Positions 16,206 through 23,980 of a stretch of 64,000 bases of DNA are shown in pieces. A program made the translations under genes and the position numbers. The stretch comes from Bacteroidota bacterium. Its GTDB lineage: Bacteria > Bacteroidota > Bacteroidia > Chitinophagales > Chitinophagaceae. The DNA is taken from positions 1 through 64,000 of the forward strand of contig JAEWJK010000016.1 in NCBI GenBank assembly GCA_023386555.1, read 5' to 3'. The notes under the pieces were generated by a model. That model was given only the letters and a program-made list of their open reading frames with translations, did not search any database and was not told where the DNA came from. Each line of letters opens with the position of its first letter. Within the stretch, counting starts at the first letter, position 1.

Positions 16206-16424
16206 CTATTTCATCGGTTTAATTTTTATTCTCCCCATATCAAGATTGAAATGACGTGGTAACAAACCTTCAGCTTTTAAAAACCAGATCATTCGATTCA
16301 AGAGGTTACTGCCCGTTGCTTTTACTGCATTTAACAGGTGTGCAGGACTTACATTCAAAAGTTTAGACCAATAGGCAACTTCTTCAGGTTTCGAGAAGTT
16401 TACACTTTGATTTTCGTTTCGCAT
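16206..16424 (-). CDS. DUF3606-like small protein
   Basis: 72 residues. The segment VNFSKPEEVAYWSKLLNVSP followed by AHLLNAVKATGSN matches DUF3606, a small helical domain in which a Tyr/Trp-rich helix precedes LxxAVxxVG. The C-terminal part (FLKAEGLLPRHFNLDMG) is outside the domain. Function is unknown. The stop codon abuts the pyrF stop with no room for a separate terminator. Confidence 0.6.
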   Translation of the reverse strand: MRNENQSVNFSKPEEVAYWSKLLNVSPAHLLNAVKATGSNLLNRMIWFLKAEGLLPRHFNLDMGRIKIKPMK

Positions 16425-16594
16425 CTTTGAAAAGTTTAGGAATTATCGAACAATAGCCATGCCTTCAGATTGTGCTTTTTTGCGATATCATCCGTAGAAT
16501 TACTGGTTCGGGATTGAGTTTCATCAATTAAAATGTGGATTTCTTCATTATCCTAATAAAATGTTGCAATTTTATTTGCACTTTCGCAGCACCC

Positions 16595-17992
16595 ATGACT
16601 GAGAATTTTCTTTCAAAACATACAAGCCATTTACTTGCTTTTCAACAGGCTGCAGATATGAATCTGCTATTATCGGTAACAGACAACAATGGTGTGTTTA
16701 AAAGCGTTAACAAGAATTTCTGCGAGGCTACGCAATATTCTGAGTCTGAACTTATTGGTCAAAGGTTTGACATGTTACTTTCTGATGTAGGAGATCAGCT
16801 GTTGCAGCAGATGTGGACTTCTATACTCACCAAAGGTTCATGGAGAGGTGAAATAAAACATAAGGCTAAAGACGGTTCTTTCTTTTGGGTTGATAAAGTA
16901 GTTGTTCCAATTTCGAATGATGATGGAGATATAAAAGAATTGTTATCCATCTCTACACTTATCACTGATTCAAAAGAGGCCGAAATAGCATTGCTTAAAA
17001 ATAAAGAGCGAAGTGATGCTTTGTTTAATGCAATACCGGAAATGATCTCCTTATCAGATCCTGATGGTAAACGATCTTATGTTAACAGAATATTCTGCGA
17101 TTTTTTCGATAAGACTGCCGAAGAATTAAAGGAACGTAATTACAACTTTGCTGATGAGAGCAGCATCCAGGAATATATTCAGCAGCTTAAATCACTTTCT
17201 CCCTCAAATCCGAGTGTAACCAATCTACATCACCTTGAAAATTCTCATGGTGAAAAACGATGGATACTATGGAGTGAAACAGGAATATTTGATGAAAAAG
17301 GAAATCTAACTGAAATACTTTCTCTAGGTAAAGATGTTACCAGGATGAAAGAAGCCCAGGAAGAAATTGCCAGTCAAAAAAGATTTACAGAAGGCATTCT
17401 CAATAATATACCTGCAGATATTGCTGTGTTTGATGATCAACACCGTTATGTTTTTGTAAACCAAAAAGGTCTTGCCAATGAAGGCATGAGAAACTGGCTG
17501 ATCGGTAAAACAGATTTTGATTATTGCGAGTTAAAGAATCTTGATAAAACGCAAGCCTTCAAACGTCGTGAATACTTTAATACCGCTGTTACAACAGGTG
17601 AACAGATTGAATGGGTTGATGAACATATAACTAAAGAAGGCGATAAGAAATACATACTGCGTAAATTTTATCCTTACAAAGAAGATGATAAGATAAGATA
17701 TGTTATCGGTTATGGCATTGATGTTACATCGATAAAAAAAGCCGATGCTCAGAAAGATGAATACATCAAACAACTAGAAGAAATTGCTTTCACCACTTCT
17801 CATAAAGTTCGTCATCCATTGGTGAACATACAGGGCTTATTACCAATGCTGGAGGATGAGAATCTTTCTGAGGAAGATAGAAAAAGAGTGATGCAGTACA
17901 TGAAAGACTGTACAAAATTGCTGGATGAATTTACACGGGAACTTTCCAAAAATCTCCTGTTCTATAAACAACAGCTTTCGCCGCAGGAATAG
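16595..17992 (+). CDS. PAS protein with phosphoacceptor helix, no kinase domain
   Basis: 465 residues from ATG 16595; the frame is open from 16535, but that leader crosses the probable promoter ('tttgcactttcgcagc'). There are three PAS domains (about 20-130, 145-255, 265-375). The end has a DHp-like helix with FTTSHKVRHPLVNIQGLLP (His403) and a second helix, then stops 60 residues later. No N, G1 or G2 box follows, and the next gene is unrelated. It cannot autophosphorylate by itself. It may be phosphorylated in trans, act as a scaffold or phosphatase, or be a truncated kinase. Confidence 0.8.
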   Translation: MTENFLSKHTSHLLAFQQAADMNLLLSVTDNNGVFKSVNKNFCEATQYSESELIGQRFDMLLSDVGDQLLQQMWTSILTKGSWRGEIKHKAKDGSFFWVDKVVVPISNDDGDIKELLSISTLITDSKEAEIALLKNKERSDALFNAIPEMISLSDPDGKRSYVNRIFCDFFDKTAEELKERNYNFADESSIQEYIQQLKSLSPSNPSVTNLHHLENSHGEKRWILWSETGIFDEKGNLTEILSLGKDVTRMKEAQEEIASQKRFTEGILNNIPADIAVFDDQHRYVFVNQKGLANEGMRNWLIGKTDFDYCELKNLDKTQAFKRREYFNTAVTTGEQIEWVDEHITKEGDKKYILRKFYPYKEDDKIRYVIGYGIDVTSIKKADAQKDEYIKQLEEIAFTTSHKVRHPLVNIQGLLPMLEDENLSEEDRKRVMQYMKDCTKLLDEFTRELSKNLLFYKQQLSPQE

Positions 17993-18021
17993 TTGTTAGC
18001 CGGCTATAGTACTTATATCAA

Positions 18022-18062
18022 TTTTTGTTGTGTCACTCACTTGTACGTTCTGAACATTATTC
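18022..18062 (+). repeat. Dispersed element copy 5, GTGTCAC subtype
   Basis: TTGTTGTGTCACTCACTTGT followed by ACGTTCTGAACATTATTCAG. This is a nearly full copy upstream of the NlpC/P60 gene. The longer open frame of that gene starts inside it, which is an artefact. Confidence 0.85.
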
Positions 18063-18078
18063 AGCTAACTTAGTCGTC

Positions 18079-18699
18079 ATGAAATATGTTACCTCTTCTG
18101 TAGCAGTAGCACCCATCAGAAAAGATCCAAGTCATAAAAGTGAAATGACCAGCCAGCTATTATTTAACGAAGTTGCTGAAGTAATAGAAGAAGAAAAACA
18201 GTTCGCCAAAATCAAATGTTTGTATGATGATTATGAAGGGTGGTGTGCAAACAATCAAATTATCGAATCATCAACTTCAGATGAAGCATTTTCCTCTGTT
18301 CAATTATTTGAACCGGAACTTATACGAGAAGTAACATTGAAGTTTCTAGACGTTCCTTATCTCTGGGGAGGCAAAAGTTATTTTGGTATAGACTGCAGTG
18401 GATTTTGCCAGCAGGTATTTAAACAATTTGGAATCAAATTACCAAGAGATGCTTATCAACAAGCAGATAAAGGTGAGGTAGTAGGTTTTCTGCAGGAAGC
18501 TCAATGTGGTGATCTTGCTTTTTTTGATAATGAAGAGGGAAGAATAATTCATGTAGGTATTATGCTGAATATTCATGAGATCATTCATGCCTCAGGTAAA
18601 GTAAGGATCGATAAGATTGATCACCAGGGAATCATTAATTCAGAGAGCGGAACAAGAACACATCAGCTCCGTATCATTAAACGATATAAAAAACCCTGA
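18079..18699 (+). CDS. NlpC/P60 (C40) cell-wall peptidase
   Basis: 206 residues from ATG 18079. The open frame extends back to a TTG at 18025, but that is inside a dispersed repeat. The first ~75 residues form an SH3-like domain (VAPIRKDPSHKSEMTSQLLF, then GWCANNQ). The C-terminal NlpC/P60 domain has catalytic Cys in GIDCSGFCQ, His in IIHVGIML and a polar third residue near HASGKVR. Such enzymes cut gamma-D-Glu-diamino acid bonds in peptidoglycan stems. No signal peptide is seen, so export or a role on turnover peptides in the cytoplasm is open. Confidence 0.88.
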   Translation: MKYVTSSVAVAPIRKDPSHKSEMTSQLLFNEVAEVIEEEKQFAKIKCLYDDYEGWCANNQIIESSTSDEAFSSVQLFEPELIREVTLKFLDVPYLWGGKSYFGIDCSGFCQQVFKQFGIKLPRDAYQQADKGEVVGFLQEAQCGDLAFFDNEEGRIIHVGIMLNIHEIIHASGKVRIDKIDHQGIINSESGTRTHQLRIIKRYKKP

Positions 18700-18716
18700 A
18701 TGTTTAAACCCAGGGT
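18693..18716 (-). terminator. Terminator of the 53-residue membrane protein gene
   Basis: On the minus strand ACCCTG, 12-nt loop, CAGGGT followed by TTTTTTAT. It overlaps the stop codon of the plus-strand NlpC/P60 gene. Confidence 0.55.
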
Positions 18717-18748
18717 CAATCTTTATATTATCGTAGTTCGTATCTGGA

Positions 18749-18910
18749 TTACATTATATCCATTGCCAAAGCAAAATAAGTGCATACACCTGGCAAAGCC
18801 AACCAAAAGAATGGTCTTGCACCTGGTAACGCCAGCATCACAATCATAATAGCCAGCCATATAAAACACCACATCCAGTATTTAGCAGTTGATTTCTTAT
18901 TTACTTCCAT
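18749..18910 (-). CDS. 53-residue two-helix membrane protein
   Basis: The ORF reads MEVNKKSTAKYWMWCFIWLA then IMIVMLALPGARPFFWLALP then GVCTYFALAMDIM. It has two predicted membrane helices split by a PGARP turn. On the minus strand a TATCTTTG box (18928-18935) lies 17 nt before the ATG, and a hairpin with T-run follows the stop (18693-18716). I recognise no family. It sits just after the TSUP gene on the same strand, so it may also be read from that transcript. Confidence 0.6.
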   Translation of the reverse strand: MEVNKKSTAKYWMWCFIWLAIMIVMLALPGARPFFWLALPGVCTYFALAMDIM

Positions 18911-18927
18911 TTGTAAAAACTTTGCGG

Positions 18928-18935
18928 CAAAGATA
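18928..18935 (-). promoter_or_regulatory. Candidate -7 box TATCTTTG
   Basis: Exact TAnnTTTG match on the minus strand in the 34-bp gap between the TSUP gene and the 53-codon ORF. It implies a leader of about 11 nt. Confidence 0.45.
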
Positions 18936-18944
18936 AGGGTGAGA

Positions 18945-19379
18945 TTATTTAATCTTCACATTTTCAGCAGTGATTTTTCCATTATCTGGATTTTGTGCTT
19001 TGGGTTTATCTATAAAAAGCATCTTTATTGCTATCAGTAACATAAAAACGGCAAAGATCTTTTTTACTGTAGCATCGGGTAACAATAAGGCTAATTTGCT
19101 ACCAAAATAACTTCCGGCCAGGAAGCCAAGTATTATTAACACTACCACTTTTACATCGAGATGCACCTGAGGGTCTTTGTAATAATTTAGCACTGCCAGT
19201 ATACCAATAGGCAAAAGCAGGATGGCAAGTGAAGTTCCCTGTGCTTGTTTTTGTGAAAAGGCTAAGAAATATACCAATGCCGGAACGATGATGATTCCTC
19301 CACCTACACCAACTAACCCACTCAGCATTCCTGCAGCAATTCCGATAACGATTAAAATGATAATGGTGACGGCTGACAT
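18945..19379 (-). CDS. Half-size TauE/SafE (TSUP) family permease
   Basis: 144 residues with four predicted helices. The first helix has GMLSGLVGVGGGIIIVPALVYF, the signature of the sulfite exporter TauE/SafE family, and the second half has GFLAGSYFGSKLA. Full family members have two such repeats (about 240-270 residues); this one has a single repeat, so it probably works as a dimer. The role may be export or uptake of sulfur or organic anions. The ppa stop is 10 bp upstream on the same strand. Confidence 0.85.
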   Translation of the reverse strand: MSAVTIIILIVIGIAAGMLSGLVGVGGGIIIVPALVYFLAFSQKQAQGTSLAILLLPIGILAVLNYYKDPQVHLDVKVVVLIILGFLAGSYFGSKLALLLPDATVKKIFAVFMLLIAIKMLFIDKPKAQNPDNGKITAENVKIK

Positions 19380-19389
19380 AAAATTTATT

Positions 19390-19929
19390 TTAAAATGTTT
19401 CTTTATAAAATTCTATAGCCTCAGTTACAATTTTAAGTGCTGCTGTTTTATCGCCAAACTCCTCTACCACAACAGTTTTATTCTCCAGTTTTTTGTATTC
19501 CTCAAAGAAATGCCTCAGTTCTTCAAAAAAATGCTTCTGCAATTCTTCTATGTTATTGTAATGGTTCACACTCGGATCATTAGCTGCTACCGCAATTATC
19601 TTATCGTCTGCATCACCACTATCAACCATCTGCATCACACCAATGATCTTAGCTTGCATAATGGTTAAAGGTTGAACCTCAAGAGAAGTAATTACCAATA
19701 TATCTAATGGATCTTTATCACCACCGTAAGTCTGAGGAATAAAACCATAGTTTACCGGGTAATAAAAAGAAGAATAAATAACCCTGTCTAACTTTAATAA
19801 ACCACTTGGCTTATCAATCTCATACTTTGCTCTCGAACCTTGTGGTATCTCTATAACTGCATTTACAATTCTAGGTGCATTTTCTCCAGGATCAACTCCA
19901 TGCCATGGATGTAAAACATGCTGCATCAT
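19390..19929 (-). CDS. ppa: Inorganic pyrophosphatase, family I
   Basis: 179 residues from the ATG at 19929, which overlaps the fluC stop as ATGA. A longer frame up to 20040 lies inside fluC and is not the gene. Family I marks: KYEIDKPSG, YPVNYGFIPQTYGGDKDPLDILV (signature DxDPxD) and the acidic DSGDADDKIIAV. It hydrolyses pyrophosphate to phosphate and so drives biosynthetic reactions. It is in a minus-strand operon with the lipoprotein, fluC and TSUP genes. Confidence 0.95.
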   Translation of the reverse strand: MMQHVLHPWHGVDPGENAPRIVNAVIEIPQGSRAKYEIDKPSGLLKLDRVIYSSFYYPVNYGFIPQTYGGDKDPLDILVITSLEVQPLTIMQAKIIGVMQMVDSGDADDKIIAVAANDPSVNHYNNIEELQKHFFEELRHFFEEYKKLENKTVVVEEFGDKTAALKIVTEAIEFYKETF

Positions 19930-20291
19930 AATTTTGCCAATTGAATTCCTGCAAATGTAGCAGCTAATCCAAGAATAATACTTAACGAGATATAGGCAAG
20001 CATTGCATAATATCGCTGCTGTTCCATAAGTAAAACACATTCAAGAGAAAAAGCTGAGAAAGTGGTAAAGCCACCACATACACCTGTGGCTAAAAACATT
20101 TTCCAATGACTATAACCCGATGCATCCTTAGTCGTAAATCCTATTAAAATACCAATTATTAAACAGCCAAAGATATTTACCAATAAAGTTGCAAAAGGAA
20201 AGGACGATGGTTTAATAACAATAGCAAATAGGTAACGAAGCATTGATCCAAGCATTCCGCCAAATCCTACTAATAGAAAGTTTTTAAGCAT
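19926..20291 (-). CDS. crcB: Fluoride channel Fluc/CrcB
   Basis: 121 residues with four membrane helices. It has GFGGMLGSMLRYL at the start and the family motif GGFTTFSAFSLE in helix 3, with the conserved Asn in LLVNIFGC. It works as a dual-topology dimer that exports fluoride. Fluoride inhibits pyrophosphatase, and the next gene in the operon is ppa, which makes the pairing sensible. I do not see a fluoride riboswitch upstream; the start codon overlaps the stop of the lipoprotein gene. Confidence 0.94.
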   Translation of the reverse strand: MLKNFLLVGFGGMLGSMLRYLFAIVIKPSSFPFATLLVNIFGCLIIGILIGFTTKDASGYSHWKMFLATGVCGGFTTFSAFSLECVLLMEQQRYYAMLAYISLSIILGLAATFAGIQLAKL

Positions 20292-20692
20292 TACAAATTT
20301 GGGTTCATGGTGTATTTCAGATCAACTAACCATTCTCCATCTTTATTCACCACTTTGATTTTTCTGCCTGATCTATCGTAACTGCTTTTATACTGTATCA
20401 CTACTTCGTTTTCATTCACATTGTCAACATCACCAATTATAATAGATGATTCTTTATAACCCTGCTGATCTTCCTGGTTACGATTTTTTAGCTGGCGGTG
20501 TAATTTTTTTAAAAGCTCCTTGTTTTCCTCATCGTTCAACATATAAGCCTCAGCTTTCTTACTATCACCTTTCAAAAAAGCATCAATAAATTCTCTTCCT
20601 GCATCCAATGCATTTTCTGCTTTTGGATACTTTGAATCAGTACTGCAAGCAAAGAATACTGTACAAGCTAGGAGGAAAATTAGTCGTCTCAT
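20291..20692 (-). CDS. Small lipoprotein, DUF4878-like
   Basis: 133 residues. A lipoprotein signal with lipobox VFFAC (Cys16) is followed by a compact alpha+beta domain (GREFIDAFLKGDSKKAEAYM ... DGEWLVDLKYTM) with the look of DUF4878 or NTF2-like lipoproteins. It is probably attached to the periplasmic side of the inner or outer membrane. First gene of the lipoprotein-fluC-ppa-TSUP run; it shares one base with the fluC start. Confidence 0.75.
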   Translation of the reverse strand: MRRLIFLLACTVFFACSTDSKYPKAENALDAGREFIDAFLKGDSKKAEAYMLNDEENKELLKKLHRQLKNRNQEDQQGYKESSIIIGDVDNVNENEVVIQYKSSYDRSGRKIKVVNKDGEWLVDLKYTMNPNL

Positions 20693-20720
20693 GCTGCTAA
20701 GGTAAACTTCACATGATTAT

Positions 20721-20749
20721 AAAAAAAGAGGCTCACAAATGTGAACCTC
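20721..20749 (-). terminator. Rho-independent terminator of phoH
   Basis: On the minus strand GAGGTTCAC, loop ATTT, GTGAGCCTC (one G-U pair), then TTTTTTT. It lies 20 bp after the phoH stop. Confidence 0.85.
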
Positions 20750-20769
20750 TCATGGTATTTCTGGCCTGG

Positions 20770-21750
20770 TTATTTCTTCTCAGATTCGTCCTGCTCTCTC
20801 TTTTTTTCTTTATCGTAAGCTTTAATAATGGCTTTCACCAATCTATGCCTTACAACGTCTTCTTCATCCAGTTCAATATGAGCAATGCCTTCAATGTTCC
20901 TTAAGATCTTTGTTGCCGTCCATAAACCACTTCTTTGATTCTTTGGAAGGTCAACCTGTGTAGGGTCACCAGTAATGATCGCTTTGGCATTAGCACCAAT
21001 ACGAGTAAGGAACATTTTTATCTGCAGATCATTCGCATTTTGGGCCTCATCAAGAATGATAAATGCATTATCCAAAGTTCTACCTCTCATATAAGCCAAA
21101 GGAGCGATCTCAATGGTTCTTGTACTCATATAATAACCAAGCTTGTCAGCAGGTATCATATCATCCAAGGCATCGTATAATGGTCTCAAGTACGGATCGA
21201 TCTTTTCTTTCAGATCACCCGGTAAAAAACCAAGACTTTCTCCGGCTTCAACTGCAGGACGTGTAAGAATAATTTTCTTCACTACTTTATTCTTCAGTGC
21301 CCTTACAGCCAATGCCACTGCAGTATAGGTTTTACCTGTACCTGCAGGACCAATGGCAAACACAATATCATTCTTGTCGATGGCAGTAACCATTTTTTTC
21401 TGGTTCGCTGTTCTCGCTCTGACCGTTTTTCCATTCGGACCAAAAACAAGAATATCGTTTGGATTCTTATCAACAAAAGCGTCTACTGTTTCTGCATCAT
21501 CACCACCCAGGATCTGTTCAAAATAGTTTTCACTAAGATGACCATTCCTTTCCAGGTACTGGATAATGAGATCAATTTTTTCTTTTGCTGAATCAATTTG
21601 TTCCGGAGCTCCACTCAGTTTTATCTGAGTACCTCTGGATAAGATTTTAAGGAGGGGAAACTTCTTTTTTAACAAATCTAACTTTCCGTTGTTAACGCCA
21701 AAGAATTCGATGGGGTTCACGGTTTCTAAGTTGATAATTGCGTCTGTCAA
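20770..21750 (-). CDS. PhoH-like ATPase
   Basis: 326 residues. An N-terminal KH-like region (about 1-90, IKLSGAPEQIDSAKEKI) is followed by the PhoH P-loop domain with FAIGPAGTGKTYTAVALAV (Walker A, near 134-141), RPAVEAGESLGFLPGDL, and AFIILDEAQNANDLQIKMFLTRIG (Walker B). The arrangement is that of YbeZ/PhoL, an ATPase and possible RNA helicase that works with YbeY in rRNA maturation. The charged C-terminus (EKKREQDESEKK) is usual. No ybeY gene is adjacent in this window. Confidence 0.9.
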   Translation of the reverse strand: MTDAIINLETVNPIEFFGVNNGKLDLLKKKFPLLKILSRGTQIKLSGAPEQIDSAKEKIDLIIQYLERNGHLSENYFEQILGGDDAETVDAFVDKNPNDILVFGPNGKTVRARTANQKKMVTAIDKNDIVFAIGPAGTGKTYTAVALAVRALKNKVVKKIILTRPAVEAGESLGFLPGDLKEKIDPYLRPLYDALDDMIPADKLGYYMSTRTIEIAPLAYMRGRTLDNAFIILDEAQNANDLQIKMFLTRIGANAKAIITGDPTQVDLPKNQRSGLWTATKILRNIEGIAHIELDEEDVVRHRLVKAIIKAYDKEKKREQDESEKK

Positions 21751-21912
21751 TTCAGTCCGATTTAAATGAACAATCTGGTTTCGAGCCTACTATACTTATC
21801 TAACCAACATCTATTCCAAATTTAATCAATAGCATACCACAATTCCAATTGCTTGTTTCCACAGCTTGTGGGAAAGTAAATCCCTTATTGGTCAGGCTGT
21901 TGGCACGCTACT

Positions 21913-21936
21913 CATCGTCTGTTGTGTCACTCACTT
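21913..21936 (+). repeat. Dispersed element copy 6, GTGTCAC subtype
   Basis: CATCGTCTGTTGTGTCACTC then ACTT. The copy stops matching after ACTT, where CACTTGTAC would be expected. Confidence 0.75.
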
Positions 21937-22096
21937 CAACTGTTAGAACATTTCTCATCTGTTCAAAGCTCAGCATATTGACGATTTCAACATCAGAATA
22001 TGACTAAGCCATTGTTAATAATAGCTGCAAGCTTTACGCTGTAAGATTCAAGTAAGTTACGCTTGATTTCACATTCACGATTGACCACTCACCAAC

Positions 22097-22104
22097 TATC
22101 TTTG
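22097..22104 (+). promoter_or_regulatory. -7 box TATCTTTG 4 nt before start codon
   Basis: Exact TAnnTTTG match whose last G lies 4 nt before the ATG at 22109, so transcription would start at or next to the start codon. A TTG at 22081 is 13 nt upstream, shorter than ideal. Confidence 0.45.
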
Positions 22105-22108
22105 CCGA

Positions 22109-23980
22109 ATGCATTACGTTTCAGCAGAAGGATTAACAAAAAGCTTTGGCATTACACCCCTGTTCAGGAATATCTCATTTCATATAAACGAAGGCGATAA
22201 AATTGCTCTGATTGCAAGAAATGGAGTTGGTAAATCAACACTATTAAGAATATTGGCAGGAAGAGATACTGTTGATGAAGGTAAACTCTGGATACATAAA
22301 GATGTAACAGTAGCATTGTTTGAACAGGATCCACAATTTGAAGAAGAGAAGACTGTACTGGAAAACATTTTTCATGTTGCACATCCTGTAATGAAAGCCA
22401 TCGCTGATTACGAAGTTGCTGCTGAAGCGGAAGATGGCAATGCTTTAGCTGAAGCCATGAGCAGGATGGAAGATCTCAATGCCTGGGAGTTTGAAGCCAA
22501 GGTGAAAGAGATATTGGGGAAATTGAATGTTCATCATCTACAGAATAAGATGAATGAACTGAGTGGTGGGCAAAGAAAACGTGTGGCACTTGCCAAAACG
22601 CTTATCGATATTGGCTTTGATCATAAGCATACATTGCTGATGATGGATGAACCTACCAATCATCTTGATGTAGAAATGATCGAATGGCTGGAGCATTACC
22701 TCAACCAGGAAAATGTTACGCTATTACTTGTTACACACGACCGTTATTTTTTAGACGCAGTTTCGGAAGAAATATGGGAGCTGGAGCGAAGCAATATGTT
22801 CGTGTACAAAGGTGATTATGAGAATTACATGGAGAAGAAAGCTGCACGATTAGAAAGTGAGCTTTCCAGTATTGATAAAGCAAAAAATGAATATCGCAAA
22901 GAATTAGAATGGATGCGAAAGCAGCCAAAAGCAAGGACAACGAAAAGCAAATCCAGGCAGGATAATTTTTACGAAGTTGAAGCAAGGGCTAAGCAGAAGA
23001 TCGAAGATCAGCAGATGCAGTTGCAGATGAAGATGAACAGGCTTGGTGGTAAGATCGTTGAGATGAAAAGGGTTAATAAGTCTTACGGCGAGAAAGAAAT
23101 TCTCAAAGGATTTGATTACACATTCAGTAAAGGAGAGAGAGTTGGCATCATTGGTAAAAATGGGGTTGGTAAATCAACCTTCTTAAACATATTGCAAGGC
23201 TTGGAACCTGCTGATAGTGGTAAGGTGAACATTGGTGATACCGTGATCTTCGGAAATTTTTCGCAGCAAGGATTGGTTATTAAGGAAGATTTGAGAGTAA
23301 TAGAATATGTAAAATCATTTGCCGAGAGTTTTCCTTTAGCGAAAGGTGGAAGTTTAAGTGCTGCACAATTTTTAGAGTTGTTTTTATTTCCGCCAGAAAA
23401 GCAATTCACTTATTTAAGTGCATTAAGTGGAGGAGAGAAGAAGAGACTTCAGTTACTTACGATACTTTTTAGAAATCCAAACTTTCTCATCCTGGATGAA
23501 CCGACCAATGATCTTGATCTTCCAACACTTGCAGTGCTTGAAAAGTTTTTAAGTGAATACCAGGGCTGTGTATTGATCGTTTCACATGATCGTTATTTTA
23601 TGGATAGGTTGGTAGATCATCTTTTTGTTTTTAAAGGAGATGCAGAAGTGCAGGATTTTCCGGGTAACTATACACAGTTCAGGTTGTGGGAAAAAGAAGA
23701 AGAAAAGAAAACTGTTGTTGCGAAGCAAGTTGCAGCCAACAGTGAAAAAGTTGCCATTGCTGAAAAGAAAAAAGTTGGATTTAAAGAGAAGAGGGAGTTT
23801 GAACAATTAGAGAAAGAAATATCTTCTCTGGAAGCTGAAAGAGAACAACTAACCAATCAACTCAGCGATCCTGAATTAGGATATGAAAAGATGGATATGG
23901 TTAGTAAAAGACTTACTGTCATTGCAAATGAACTTGAACAGAAAGAGATGAGGTGGTTAGAACTTTCAGAATTAATGTAA
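22109..23980 (+). CDS. ABC-F family ATPase (Uup-like)
   Basis: 623 residues, two complete nucleotide-binding domains and no membrane part. NBD1: ARNGVGKST (Walker A), LSGGQRKRVALAKTL, LLMMDEPTNHLD. NBD2: GKNGVGKST, LSGGEKKRLQLL, LILDEPTNDLD. An ABC-F linker rich in Arg/Lys lies between them (about 240-320), and a C-terminal coiled coil (about 550-623) as in Uup follows. ABC-F proteins act on ribosomes or, for Uup, on DNA/RNA branch structures. The start MHYVSAEGLTKSFG is typical. It overlaps the next gene tail to tail by 9 bp. Confidence 0.92.
   Translation: MHYVSAEGLTKSFGITPLFRNISFHINEGDKIALIARNGVGKSTLLRILAGRDTVDEGKLWIHKDVTVALFEQDPQFEEEKTVLENIFHVAHPVMKAIADYEVAAEAEDGNALAEAMSRMEDLNAWEFEAKVKEILGKLNVHHLQNKMNELSGGQRKRVALAKTLIDIGFDHKHTLLMMDEPTNHLDVEMIEWLEHYLNQENVTLLLVTHDRYFLDAVSEEIWELERSNMFVYKGDYENYMEKKAARLESELSSIDKAKNEYRKELEWMRKQPKARTTKSKSRQDNFYEVEARAKQKIEDQQMQLQMKMNRLGGKIVEMKRVNKSYGEKEILKGFDYTFSKGERVGIIGKNGVGKSTFLNILQGLEPADSGKVNIGDTVIFGNFSQQGLVIKEDLRVIEYVKSFAESFPLAKGGSLSAAQFLELFLFPPEKQFTYLSALSGGEKKRLQLLTILFRNPNFLILDEPTNDLDLPTLAVLEKFLSEYQGCVLIVSHDRYFMDRLVDHLFVFKGDAEVQDFPGNYTQFRLWEKEEEKKTVVAKQVAANSEKVAIAEKKKVGFKEKREFEQLEKEISSLEAEREQLTNQLSDPELGYEKMDMVSKRLTVIANELEQKEMRWLELSELM

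Larger units (their letters stand above)
21751..22108. other. Divergent intergenic region, phoH / ABC-F
   Basis: 358 bp without a gene. It contains a minus-strand TAAATTTG at 21817-21824 (possible phoH promoter), a truncated dispersed-element copy at 21913-21936, and the TATCTTTG box of the ABC-F gene at 22097. Confidence 0.6.

Noticed and set aside
18025..18078. Upstream extension of the NlpC/P60 gene from a TTG
   Set aside because: The extension is translated from a dispersed intergenic element. The ATG at 18079 begins the SH3-like domain directly.
19930..20040. Upstream extension of pyrophosphatase
   Set aside because: It lies inside fluC in another frame. The ATGA overlap at 19926-19929 gives the proper start.
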